Below the pieces are notes generated by a model. That model was given only the letters and a program-made list of their open reading frames with translations. It was not told the DNA's origin and ran no database searches. 33,566 bases of DNA, taken from positions 1 through 33,566 of the forward strand of contig JAITII010000007.1 of the NCBI GenBank assembly GCA_031279515.1, read 5' to 3'. Both the position numbers and the translations under genes were made by a program. This stretch comes from Deltaproteobacteria bacterium. GTDB taxonomy: Bacteria; Desulfobacterota; Desulfarculia; Adiutricales; Adiutricaceae. Positions 1-8,378 of the stretch are shown in pieces (position 1 is the first letter of the stretch; each line of letters starts with the position of its first letter).

Positions 1-223
1 AATTTATGGAGACATGGTCAATTTTCTCCTCAAAAGTCTGTAAAGTCGCCTCAGTTGGGTCAAGCCTTGCTAGGGAGAGTCCTATCCCGTACTTTGAGGA
101 CAAATATCCTGATCGAGTAGCCAAGGTAGCCCTCAAGGGTAAATTTCCTATATCGCTACCAGCTTCAACGGAAGTGAAGGCTGCTAGAGACTGTCTTAAA
201 AAGCGGATTAGAGCCGTCAACCC

Positions 224-895
224 TTACTTGACAAGCGTTTTGCTTGTGGAAGATTTAGGCTTGTGATATGGCGGGGAGCTTGAAGGGAGGCTAAGGCCCG
301 AATGGGCAGGCTCCAGACTTTGCGCAGTAGAAGAACCTGGAGCCTTAAGGTGTCGTTTTCCTGGTTCCCTAAGAATTGGTTTTTTAAGCGCCTTATGCAC
401 CTTTAATTTGGCGTCCAATAGCTTTTTAAAGGGAGGTGATAGTGGTTTAGGCTTATCTTTATTTGACGGATGTTTGACAGTTTTAGCTGACAAATCAGGC
501 TTTGAGCACACTTTCCCCGTTCTTTTTTTAAGCGTGGCGGATTTTGGACGCAATTTAACCGCCTTCTTCTTATGAGCTTTAGGCTTTTGGCTAGCCTTGG
601 TCGCCTTAGACTTACGGCGAAAGGGCTTGGGAGAGGATTTCGTCTTGGCGTTCTTCGATTCCGGCTTAGGAGGCTTGGAGCCTGGCTCTGTCTTCTGCTC
701 AGGCTTAAGATGCTTGGAGCCTAGCTCTGCCTTCTGCTCAGGCTTAGAAGGCTTGGAGTCGGACTTCTTGGCCTTCTTTTTTGCCTCTATTAATTCGGCG
801 ATTTTTCCCAGTTTCTTTTCTTCTGTGAGCTCAGCCCACTCTTTGTCGGCCATTTCGTAGTCTTTTGGATCTACGGTCTTTCCAATATTGACCAA
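224..895 (-). pseudogene. Lysine/proline-rich basic reading frame, probably part of a degraded transposase
   Basis: This open frame of about 223 codons has no ATG start; the first usable codon is a TTG at 895, and an in-frame TGA lies just upstream near 919. The product is extremely basic and low in complexity, rich in Lys, Pro, Ser and Ala, resembling a histone H1-like tail. It contains about 2.5 copies of a 13-residue repeat (KPEQKAELGSK type). No catalytic domain is visible. It overlaps the end of an IS66-like zinc-finger frame (831-1076). After its stop, the same frame reopens and runs to the window edge (222-1), reading protein-like segments such as RATLATRSGYLSSKYGI. I infer a transposase remnant broken by a frameshift and stop codons and carrying a lysine-rich insertion. 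A real, unrelated basic protein is possible. Confidence 0.35.
663..760. repeat. 39-bp tandem repeat, about 2.5 copies
   Basis: Units start at 663, 702 and 741, the third being partial. Each begins ggcttag/ggcttaa and contains gcttggagcc and cttctgctca. The period is a multiple of three, so it appears in the minus-strand frame as the repeated 13-residue KPEQK-ELGSK unit. Confidence 0.8.
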
Positions 896-1076
896 GGAAG
901 GCAGGCCTCCTGATCAGCTCCTCTCCGCAGTGCGGACAAAGCCCGTTTTGAATGTCATGAGGCACTATTTGGGCGGCATCCTCTTCTGTCAATTTTTTGC
1001 GTAAGTTTCTCTTATGACCTGTTTGACCGCCCGGTTTCCGTTTAGGGTCTTCCGGTAATATTACCCCGGCGGATAA
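831..1076 (-). pseudogene. IS66-family transposase fragment (N-terminal zinc-finger region)
   Basis: The minus frame between stops at 1079 and 831 reads PEDPKRKPGGQTGHKR followed by a segment ending CPHCGEELIRRP. The KPGGQxGHK block followed by a CPxCG half zinc finger is the usual N-terminal arrangement of IS66-type transposases. The frame has no start codon. It is cut off on its 5-prime side by the inverted-repeat element at 1058-1396 and runs into a TGA at 831, so this is a remnant of roughly 60 recognisable codons. The rest of the transposase is absent or scrambled into the lysine-rich frame next to it. Family assignment rests on motif recognition only. Confidence 0.55.
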
Positions 1077-1396
1077 TTATTAGAACTATGAAACAGCTTT
1101 CTCTATAAAGGATATCAAATTTTTTTAAATATAATGCTGCAATAATAAAGGAATAAATATTTTAAAAATTTTATTGTGATTATATTAAAAAAACTATTGC
1201 ATTTTCAAATTTAATAATGCTTAATCTATGCATGAAAATAAAATACAATTATAAGATATTATCTACCATTTTTAAACATATGCCTCAGAAAATGCGAGCT
1301 CTATCTAAAGGTAAGGAGAAAAAAAGACCTATATCTGTGAAACCTATGAAACACGGGGATTTATAAATGTCTAGAAATAATTCGCCGGGGTAATAT
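1058..1396. repeat. Short AT-rich element bounded by 14-bp inverted repeats (MITE-like)
   Basis: The sequence atattaccccggcg at 1058-1071 recurs as its exact reverse complement cgccggggtaatat at 1383-1396. The roughly 310 bases between are very AT-rich and contain no gene. The left end abuts the truncated transposase frame. No clear target-site duplication is visible. It may be a miniature inverted-repeat element, the ends of a deleted insertion sequence, or a pair of binding sites. Confidence 0.4.
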
Positions 1397-1432
1397 CTAA
1401 AAGTCTGACTGCTTAAACAATACTTCTTTAAT

Positions 1433-1473
1433 AAAAAAGGCAGATAATGCAGGGCATGTATGCGTTATCTGCC
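1433..1473 (-). terminator. Rho-independent terminator of the nitrogenase-like operon
   Basis: On the minus strand a 13-bp stem (GGCAGATAACGCA pairing with TGCATTATCTGCC, one G-U) is followed by TTTTTTAT. It lies about 20 bases past the stop of the last operon gene. Confidence 0.88.
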
Positions 1474-1493
1474 TGGAAGCTATACTTTGAAAT

Positions 1494-3077
1494 TTAGATT
1501 GCCCTTTTAGGCTTCATCTGGCAGCTTAAAACCTTTGGCTCATGAGTGCAGGCTACATTGTTCTTTTCTATTGGCAGCCCATCACTTTTGATATAGGCGT
1601 AGGGATCCTTTTCGTACCATGAGGACCTAAAGGGCAATTTGCAATGCTTAGCAAGGTTTTTGTTAAAAGAGGCGTTGGATAAAATTCTTGTAAGCCTCCT
1701 TGCCACCTCGAAGGCACCAGCATATCCCATATAGCCAGCTGCATTACTAAAGAGAGGAAAAATGGGAAGCCCTAGCTTTGAAGTAAGATTATTGCCCCCG
1801 CTATGGCCCACAAAGACGTCTGGGAGAAGCTTTTTAGCCAAATTCACATGCTCAAAGGGCTGCTGGGTAGCCACCTCGAATACGAGCTTATCACTTTCTT
1901 CTAACTGCTCTAGGGCAGGAAGGGCAAACTTATCATAGTGGTGCCCCTTGACGCCTAAGATTTTAAGCCCCAAGTAACTTAAAAGCTCAGCTGTGACTAT
2001 GACCCGCAGCTCCCCTCCGGCTAAAAAGGCCTTTTTACCTCTAAAGCCCTCCCGCAAAGGAGCTACCGCCTCCTCTAACATAGCTTCCTCTTCTTCGATG
2101 ATCCTTTCCGCTGCCTTATGCTTTCCAAAGAAATCAGCAATGGCAAAGAGCCAGCGGGCAATGTTGCGCGGCCCAATTGGCATGGTGTCTAAGATAAACG
2201 GGATCTTGTAAATTTCCGCCAAGTGCTCCAAAAAATAGTCATCGTGGGTGCCGCAGATGCTGACATTCAAAGCACTATCTAAGGTATCGGATAAGGAATT
2301 GGAGCTACCGTAGCAAACCACAAAACGAACATCTAAGTCCAAACTATTGATGAGCCTTTGGAGTTCCAGCTCGTCTGAACGAGACATGGATGTGACATTT
2401 AAGACATTAACTGTACGGTTATTTACTATAATCCTCCTTTGCTCTTGTGCTTCATCGTAGATGACTTTATCGGGATACCTTTTCTCTCTTACCAACTTGG
2501 TAAGAACTCCGTGATAGACATCGTCATAGGCAGTGGCCATTACCTTTGACTTAAAACCGGCGCAATGGATGGGCACTATTGTGGCAGAGATTACATTTTT
2601 TAATTTTTGAGCCACTGCATCCACATCGTCACCAATTAAAGACGGTACGCAGCCTATAGCAACCAGGATTATCTCCGGTCTATACTCTTCGTCGGCATAA
2701 AGGATTGCTGATGCCAACTTTCCCTCCCCTCCGCCTATGACCTCGGATTCTGAGAGGTTGGTATTAATATATATGAGTCCCTCAACCCCGGGCTCCCGTA
2801 GCCTCTTAAAAGACTTCATGGCACCTATATTGGCTATGGAGCAGGTCCCACAACCCAAAGGGCCGTGGAGGATAACAACAGCTCTTAGAAATGTATTTAG
2901 CAGTGCTAAGCTTAGGGTAAATTGGCAACCTGAGGTCTGGGAAAAGGAACGGGAGGCTTGATTTAAGCATCCCTTACGCAGATCCCTTTCCAGGGTTTCT
3001 GGGGTACCTAAGTGCGCCACTCCTGCTTTTAAGCGAATTTCCCTTACTGGAGGGGACTTTTCTTGGAGGTGGTTCAT
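1494..3077 (-). CDS. Nitrogenase component 1-like protein, NifD-type (D2)
   Basis: This 527-residue protein belongs to the nitrogenase component 1 (oxidoreductase/nitrogenase) superfamily. Three cysteines stand where NifD binds the P-cluster: C51 (SGC), C76 (GPLGC) and C143 (AIGCVPSLIGDD). C275, in SICGTHDDYFLEHLAEIYKIP, aligns with the NifD cofactor cysteine 275. The NifD cofactor histidine (His442) has no counterpart; the matching stretch reads PLFSNAAGYMGYAG. A histidine at H425 (VGHSGG) sits in the same place as H422 of D1. The C-terminal tail is cysteine-containing and extended. It is the last gene of the operon, 11 bases after K2, with AAGGA eight bases before the ATG. Probably a cytoplasmic metallocluster protein partnered with K2, either enzymatic or a NifE-like scaffold. 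It is not canonical NifD, VnfD or AnfD. Confidence 0.85.
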   Translation of the reverse strand: MNHLQEKSPPVREIRLKAGVAHLGTPETLERDLRKGCLNQASRSFSQTSGCQFTLSLALLNTFLRAVVILHGPLGCGTCSIANIGAMKSFKRLREPGVEGLIYINTNLSESEVIGGGEGKLASAILYADEEYRPEIILVAIGCVPSLIGDDVDAVAQKLKNVISATIVPIHCAGFKSKVMATAYDDVYHGVLTKLVREKRYPDKVIYDEAQEQRRIIVNNRTVNVLNVTSMSRSDELELQRLINSLDLDVRFVVCYGSSNSLSDTLDSALNVSICGTHDDYFLEHLAEIYKIPFILDTMPIGPRNIARWLFAIADFFGKHKAAERIIEEEEAMLEEAVAPLREGFRGKKAFLAGGELRVIVTAELLSYLGLKILGVKGHHYDKFALPALEQLEESDKLVFEVATQQPFEHVNLAKKLLPDVFVGHSGGNNLTSKLGLPIFPLFSNAAGYMGYAGAFEVARRLTRILSNASFNKNLAKHCKLPFRSSWYEKDPYAYIKSDGLPIEKNNVACTHEPKVLSCQMKPKRAI

Positions 3078-3088
3078 ATTTTCTATCC

Positions 3089-4459
3089 TTAACGACCGGA
3101 GACAAGTGTTGTAAATATTTCCGAAGCCAGCGTAAGGCCTCCTAGATAACCCGCCCTTGCCTCCTGAAAAACTACCCTATTGGTAGCAGGAAAGGACAGG
3201 GTCACCAGGGGAAGTGAGTAGTCTTCGGCTAGCTCCCTTTCATAAACCGAACCTATGACAAGCCCAGGGGAGAGCGTAAATGAGTAGCGATGATTGGAAA
3301 CAGGAGCCCAGGCCTCCCTTAGAAAACGGGCGCTATCAGAGGTCTGGGTACCAAAGCGCACCAGGGGACGGGGCAAATCCCCAGAGCTATGAAACCTTAA
3401 AAGGACTTCCTTTTGCTTTTCTTCAGTCAAGGGATCGGTTACTACCGTAAGGACCGGGACAAAGCCAAGCTCCTCGGAAACAAAGTTAGAGACACTAGGG
3501 GCATAATTGCTGTCCGCCACAATAACCGTGTATCTCTGGAGGTCGATGTCATTGTAGATATCTGCTGCCCTTTCCAGGTACTCATAATAGCGCCTATTTT
3601 CAAAGGATAAGAGCTTTTGCACCTTACTGTCCCTTAGCCCCAGGGCCTTTGCTACGCCCTTTAAAAAATTTTCCGTTTCCTGTGCCCCTATGGGGAAAGG
3701 AAGCTTTAAGGTAGGTACCCCACGAGCATCTTCTAAAAAACTTGCCGCCTTCTGGCCGGCTACGTCTGAGAGCAATATTGTAGCCTCCGCCCGTGCGGCC
3801 CGGCGAATGGAGCTAATATCTTCACCGTCACCGAAAAAGCTATTGACCTTAAATCCTAATGCCTCCAAAAGCCTTTTGAGCTCAGAGAGGTTACCTCTAT
3901 AGAAGACATCTTGCCCAGGAACAATTCCTAAGATATTTAAAAGCCCCTTTTCCTTGCGCGTCTGGCGCCTGGTAAGTCCTTCAAAAAGTCCTTCTAAAAT
4001 AATGTCGTAGCCGTCATAGGAATTTCCTTTAAAACTGGGAGTGGGTACGGCTAAAAGGGGGGCCGGGCTGTCCTTGATGGAAGCTACAACTGTTAAGAGA
4101 TCGTCTCCTATCATCTCCACCATGCAGCCGCTTACAACTACATAGAGATCCCCGTCCATGAGCTCTAAGGTACTTAGGATCTGCTCTTTTAACCTGTCTT
4201 CACCTCCAAAAACTATCTCGTTTTCCACCACATTGCTGCTAGGCCAGGCTGCTCCGCCGCAGTAGCCTCCTCCCAAGTATCCCGCACCGGCATTAAACGC
4301 AGTGTAGACGTTGTAGCCGCAACCTGGGGAGGCGTGAATAATGGGGATGACCCTAGAAAGCGCCCGCAAAGTAAAAAGTGCCCCTCCCAAGGCGCAGGTA
4401 TGCCTGGGCCTATCTATGAAAGAGCCTTCTTTGTAAGAATTAGCTTGCCTTAAACTCAT
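3089..4459 (-). CDS. Nitrogenase component 1-like protein, NifK-type (K2)
   Basis: This 456-residue component 1 protein of the beta (NifK/NifN) type has cysteines C22 (HTCALGG), C47 (SPGCGYN) and C112 (VSGCMVEMIGDD) at the three P-cluster positions. The block SSNVVENEIVFGGEDRL is the conserved nitrogenase segment between the second and third cysteines. The AHTC-type first motif and SFKGNSYDGYD resemble AnfK/VnfK-like and group IV proteins more than NifK. The start ATG overlaps the cysK stop by four bases and has AGGAG seven bases upstream, implying translational coupling. In this second pair the K-type gene precedes the D-type gene, the reverse of the first pair. It presumably forms a K2-D2 complex. 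Confidence 0.85.
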   Translation of the reverse strand: MSLRQANSYKEGSFIDRPRHTCALGGALFTLRALSRVIPIIHASPGCGYNVYTAFNAGAGYLGGGYCGGAAWPSSNVVENEIVFGGEDRLKEQILSTLELMDGDLYVVVSGCMVEMIGDDLLTVVASIKDSPAPLLAVPTPSFKGNSYDGYDIILEGLFEGLTRRQTRKEKGLLNILGIVPGQDVFYRGNLSELKRLLEALGFKVNSFFGDGEDISSIRRAARAEATILLSDVAGQKAASFLEDARGVPTLKLPFPIGAQETENFLKGVAKALGLRDSKVQKLLSFENRRYYEYLERAADIYNDIDLQRYTVIVADSNYAPSVSNFVSEELGFVPVLTVVTDPLTEEKQKEVLLRFHSSGDLPRPLVRFGTQTSDSARFLREAWAPVSNHRYSFTLSPGLVIGSVYERELAEDYSLPLVTLSFPATNRVVFQEARAGYLGGLTLASEIFTTLVSGR

Positions 4460-5430
4460 AGGGCTACTCCTAGTTTGGGTTCCAGGTATTCAGGTTCATT
4501 TTCCTGGAAGAGTTCTGTGGAAAGGTACCTTTCACCTGTATCTGGTAGGATGGCGACAATCATCTTTCCGGCATGCTCTGGGTAAGAGGCAACCCTTTGG
4601 GCCGCAAAAATGGCGGCTCCAGAAGAGATCCCCACTAAGAGGCCCTCATAGGCTGCCAGTTTGCGAACGGCGCGCATGGCTTCTATGTCTCTCACCTTGA
4701 CTATCCCGTCTAGGACCGAGCTATCTAAAATCCTGGGCACAAACCCTGCCCCTATCCCCTGGATCTTGTGGGGACCCGCCTTCCCGCCGGAGAGGACTGG
4801 TGAGGAAAAAGGTTCTGCTGCATAGACTTTAATCCTGGGATTTAGTTCCTTTAGCCTTTTTCCAACGCCTGTTATTGTCCCCCCTGTTCCCACACCTGCC
4901 ACAAAGGCATCAATCTTTCCCCCAGAGTCTTCCCAGATCTCATTGGCAGTGGTACTGTAATGGATGTCCACATTGGCAGGATTATCGAACTGGGAAGGTA
5001 TAAAAGACTTGGATAGGGTAGAGGCAATCTCTTGTGCCTTTAACACAGCTCCTTTCATACCTAAGGATGCTGGTGTCAACAAAAGTTCCGCCCCAAAGGC
5101 TAAAAGAAGCTTTTGCCTTTCCCTAGTCATGGACGCTGGCATACACAATACCACCCTGTAACCCCTACAGGCGGAAACAAAGGCCAGACCAATACCAGTA
5201 TTCCCGCTTGTTGCTTCCACTATCACCGTACCTTTGTCCAGCTTTCCCTCTTCTTCAGCCTTCTCTACCATGGCCAGCGCAATCCTATCTTTAACGCTTC
5301 CCAATGGGTTAAAGTATTCCAGCTTTCCCACTAGACGGGCTTGGATGTTTTCTGTCTGGGCATATTGGGAAAGCTCCAACAAAGGGGTTTTTCCCACTAG
5401 TTCCGTGAGGCGCGAGGCTATCTTTTCCAT
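4456..5430 (-). CDS. cysK: Cysteine synthase (O-acetylserine sulfhydrylase), PLP-dependent
   Basis: This 324-residue protein is full length for CysK. It makes cysteine from O-acetylserine and sulfide using PLP. K47 in NPLGSVKDR is the Schiff-base lysine. TSGNTG (74-79) binds the substrate carboxylate, GTGGT (181-185) binds the PLP phosphate, and GISSGAA (267-273) contacts the pyridine ring. QFDNPAN, IQGIGAGFVP and PDTGERYLST are typical of CysK/CysM-type enzymes. A strong AAGGAGG lies five bases before the ATG. It sits between the two nitrogenase-like pairs, 42 bases after K1 and overlapping K2 by four bases. That placement suggests it captures a sulfur product of the neighbouring reductase, although the true sulfur substrate (sulfide or a thiol) is unknown. 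Assignment within the CysK/CysM/cystathionine beta-synthase-like group is inferred. Confidence 0.9.
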   Translation of the reverse strand: MEKIASRLTELVGKTPLLELSQYAQTENIQARLVGKLEYFNPLGSVKDRIALAMVEKAEEEGKLDKGTVIVEATSGNTGIGLAFVSACRGYRVVLCMPASMTRERQKLLLAFGAELLLTPASLGMKGAVLKAQEIASTLSKSFIPSQFDNPANVDIHYSTTANEIWEDSGGKIDAFVAGVGTGGTITGVGKRLKELNPRIKVYAAEPFSSPVLSGGKAGPHKIQGIGAGFVPRILDSSVLDGIVKVRDIEAMRAVRKLAAYEGLLVGISSGAAIFAAQRVASYPEHAGKMIVAILPDTGERYLSTELFQENEPEYLEPKLGVAL

Positions 5431-5472
5431 CTAGCCCTCCTTAACAAAACTTCAATTTAAAGAGAAACTGCC

Positions 5473-6885
5473 TTAGGCGCTCTTATTTAAGATTTCCGCG
5501 TGGAGGTCTTCTAGTAGATAAAGTCCCCCGGCGTATCCCCAATAGCTCTTATTCATAATGAGCCTATCGTAGATTGGAACAGACACTCTCATCAGAAAGG
5601 ATCCTGTTCTGTTAGCTAGATCTCTTTCCCAAGAGGAGGCTAAAACAAGGGCTTCTGGATCCTTTTCTAGATCGCTTTCTATTATCCTGGCCGCCAATCC
5701 CCCATCCTCCTCGTAGATGGGCACAACCTCATCTCCGTCAAGGAGGCTAAAGTACTTGTCAATTTGACCCCTGTACTCTTCGGGCGGGTTATCGGAGATA
5801 ACCACCTTCCCAGGGCTAAAACCCAGGTCATTTACCCAGAAAAGGGTATGGGAAAGGGCCGCGCCACTAGGCGCTATAATCTCAAAGCGGGAGGGAAGAC
5901 CGTTTCTGGACTCGGTTAGATAATCAGCCGCTGAAATCAGGTAATCGTAGTAAATGGCCTCCTCAGTTGCTATTATCTTTTCAAGTTTTTTAGAAGAAAT
6001 TGAGGCAAAGTCTCCAATAGCCCTTAAAAACCTAGTAGTCTCCACTGCTCCTATGGGAGGGGCTTTATAATGGAACACCGGCACATCCCAGTTGTCCTTA
6101 ATTAATTGGGCGGTCTTGTGATCTAGCCAAGGGCCCATTACTAAGCTGAACTCTGCCTTAGGTATCTTTAGCCAAGCTTTGTAGCCCTGGGACTGGTTAC
6201 CATAGAGAAGGTTGGGAATAAGTCCCAGCTTTCGCAAGAGATCTCCAGTAGCCTTTAGATCGCCGCGCCAATATGGGTCCTGGTAGGGAACGGTGCAAAA
6301 GACGTTTACTAAGCCTTTGATGGTACCCTTTTTCTCCATTGGCACAAGGTCTCTAATAATGGCAGCATTTACTAACTCATGGCCATAATAGTTGTTTCCC
6401 TTAAAACCGGCTGTCTCCACCATAGTGACCGGATAACCCTGGCGCCTAAATTCCCTTGCCACCCCTTCACTGTCATCTCCTACTATGTCTGGGGTGCAGC
6501 CGGTCATGACTACAAAAAGCTCGCCTGCCATGACCTTCAAACTACCTTCTATAGTACGCCTAAGCTTTGCCTCTCCTCCAAAGACAACCTCGTTTTCCGA
6601 GAAATTGCTGGAAGGGACATTAGCCCCGCCCAAATACCCTCCCCCCTGAAGGCCGGCTTGATCATTTAAAAAGGAAGCCACCTTGGAGCTGCAGCCTGGT
6701 CCAGCGTGGACTATGGGAACCCCCCCGGGTATAGCCAGGACAGTATGCTGGGCACCTAAGGGGCAAGTAGCACGGGGCTTTTCGATAAGCTCACAGGCCC
6801 TAGGATTAAGCTCTTTGTCCCCAAAGGTGCCACCTGTCCCTAAAACTCCTTGAGGATGGAATTGATGGATGTTACCGTCCGTCAT
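5473..6885 (-). CDS. Nitrogenase component 1-like protein, NifK-type (K1)
   Basis: This 470-residue protein is related to K2 and of the NifK/AnfK type. The P-cluster cysteine positions are filled: C41 (RATCPLGA), C65 (GPGCSSK) and C130 (MTGCTPDIVGDD). SSNFSENEVVFGGEAKL is the conserved central block, and AGFKGNNYYGHE follows as in the vanadium/iron-only and group IV-type beta subunits. The start codon overlaps the D1 stop by four bases (ATGA), so the two are translationally coupled and probably form a D1-K1 heterotetramer. It lacks the long N-terminal extension of NifK. What the pair reduces cannot be read from the sequence. The absence of NifH, NifB and NifEN-type neighbours in this window argues against a standard nitrogenase operon. 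Confidence 0.85.
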   Translation of the reverse strand: MTDGNIHQFHPQGVLGTGGTFGDKELNPRACELIEKPRATCPLGAQHTVLAIPGGVPIVHAGPGCSSKVASFLNDQAGLQGGGYLGGANVPSSNFSENEVVFGGEAKLRRTIEGSLKVMAGELFVVMTGCTPDIVGDDSEGVAREFRRQGYPVTMVETAGFKGNNYYGHELVNAAIIRDLVPMEKKGTIKGLVNVFCTVPYQDPYWRGDLKATGDLLRKLGLIPNLLYGNQSQGYKAWLKIPKAEFSLVMGPWLDHKTAQLIKDNWDVPVFHYKAPPIGAVETTRFLRAIGDFASISSKKLEKIIATEEAIYYDYLISAADYLTESRNGLPSRFEIIAPSGAALSHTLFWVNDLGFSPGKVVISDNPPEEYRGQIDKYFSLLDGDEVVPIYEEDGGLAARIIESDLEKDPEALVLASSWERDLANRTGSFLMRVSVPIYDRLIMNKSYWGYAGGLYLLEDLHAEILNKSA

Positions 6886-8378
6886 AGTCTTTTACCTTTG
6901 GCAAAGTAAAAGGGGTCTTTCTGCTTTTTCCACCAAGCGCTGTGCGGTTCCCGGGAATGGGCAGATAAGTTTTTGACAAAGTTGCGACTCTTTATTGCCC
7001 CCAAAATCCTTTTGCCGGTCGTCACAACCCCATCATAGCCCCCCAAAATATTAGCATCCGCGGCAAAGAAAGTAGGTATCCCCAGCTTCACCGCCTGGGT
7101 AGGAAGGCTCTCGTGGCGGGACATTACCAGATCGGGCTTAATATCTTGCAAGATCTTTATCATCTGATAGGGCTGCTTATTGCATACCGAATAACTCCCG
7201 ATATTTCCCACCAGGGTAAGGGTGTTTTTCAGGCTTATTATCTCCTCATAGTCATTGTCAAAGGTCATGTCGTGATGGAAACCCATCATCCCAACGATCT
7301 TGAGGCCCAAGTCGTGGGCCAGAGCCAACATATTGTGGCAAAAAGAAGCACCTCCAAAGGCAAAAACTGTCCTTCCTTCCAGTTTCTTCCTGACGGCTTC
7401 TAGCTCTGGGGCTATCCTCTTTCGCTCAGAGACTATGACCTTTTCAACCAACTTCTCTCTGCCGGTTATCTTTCCTATCTCCCTTAACCATAGATCTGTC
7501 CATAAGCTACCGTATGGGGGAGGCGACTTTAACTCTGGAACCCCGTAGAGCTTTTCTAGGCTTGCGGCTATATAGGTACCCAAGGTCTCGCACATATGGC
7601 CTGTAGCCGCTGCCTCAGAAATATGCGCTAGCTCTTCTACGCTTGCCTGATGCACAAGATACCTAGCCTCCATCCCAATTTTGGCCAAGAGGGGGGAAAA
7701 GGCGTGCTGATTAGAAAAATTCATGATGTTGATGATATCGTTGCGGCGCTCTCTAGGTGGCTTTACCAGTTTGCGTACAATACCATGATAGGCGGCATCA
7801 AAACCTGTGGTCCACACCATGGACTTGAAACCCTCGCAATAGATGGGAACTATAGGTATGCCCAGCTTTTCTTCGGCATTTAGGGTAACCTCTTCTATAT
7901 CGTCCCCTATGATACCCGAGGCGCAGGAGGTGGTGACGAAGATAGCCTTGGGTGCAAAACGCCTATAAGCCTCCTCCAAGGCGGCAGCCAATTTATTCTC
8001 ACCGCCCATGATGAGGTCCTTTTCAGTAAGGTTGCTACTTAAAGCCCGGATATTTTGCACTGGAATGGCATTGTAGCGGAGTCCCCGGCGATGCTGGGCA
8101 TTAAACTGGCCTAGATCCGAGGCGCAGCCGATGGGTGCGTGGTTTACCAAAGCAGCGTCTCTTATCTGGGAGATAGGGAGCATCGCCCTTTGGCTAGAGC
8201 AGTCACCGCACTGGTTGAAATAATTGTCATGGCAGCATCCCTCTGGGTTCTCTTTAGCCAGCTTCATAAGATCAGAACCTTTGCCCTGAAAGGTTAAAAG
8301 AGCACCCAACCTGCGCTCCCTTATGATAACTTCCTGGCCTACGGTAGCTGATTCATGGTGTTTTTGTTCCAATGTCAT
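6882..8378 (-). CDS. Nitrogenase component 1-like protein, NifD-type (D1)
   Basis: First gene of the operon, 498 residues. P-cluster-type cysteines are C60 (GDCSSQ), C85 (PIGCASD) and C152 (SCASGIIGDD). C263 in GHMCETLGTYIAASLEKLYGVP aligns with cofactor ligand Cys275 of NifD. NifD His442 is missing: the equivalent segment reads FFAADANILGGYDG. A histidine H422 (MSRHES) occupies a spot that is glycine in NifD and is matched by H425 in D2. Extra cysteines C48, C49 and C57 precede C60. These features place it among nitrogenase-like proteins (for example group IV or methylthio-alkane reductase-like) rather than N2-fixing NifD. The ATG has AAGGTGA just upstream. Expression may depend on the leader region at 8400-8780. 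Confidence 0.85.
   Translation of the reverse strand: MTLEQKHHESATVGQEVIIRERRLGALLTFQGKGSDLMKLAKENPEGCCHDNYFNQCGDCSSQRAMLPISQIRDAALVNHAPIGCASDLGQFNAQHRRGLRYNAIPVQNIRALSSNLTEKDLIMGGENKLAAALEEAYRRFAPKAIFVTTSCASGIIGDDIEEVTLNAEEKLGIPIVPIYCEGFKSMVWTTGFDAAYHGIVRKLVKPPRERRNDIINIMNFSNQHAFSPLLAKIGMEARYLVHQASVEELAHISEAAATGHMCETLGTYIAASLEKLYGVPELKSPPPYGSLWTDLWLREIGKITGREKLVEKVIVSERKRIAPELEAVRKKLEGRTVFAFGGASFCHNMLALAHDLGLKIVGMMGFHHDMTFDNDYEEIISLKNTLTLVGNIGSYSVCNKQPYQMIKILQDIKPDLVMSRHESLPTQAVKLGIPTFFAADANILGGYDGVVTTGKRILGAIKSRNFVKNLSAHSREPHSAWWKKQKDPFYFAKGKRL

Noticed and set aside
6-266. Plus-strand open frame of 86 codons at the left edge
   Set aside because: No ribosome site or recognisable motif. It lies antisense to the transposase-like minus frame, which reads more like protein.
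1494-8378. Standard N2-fixing nitrogenase operon (nifDK with nifEN)
   Set aside because: The cofactor histidine of NifD is missing in both D-type proteins, nifH and nifB are not in view, and cysK is embedded between the pairs.
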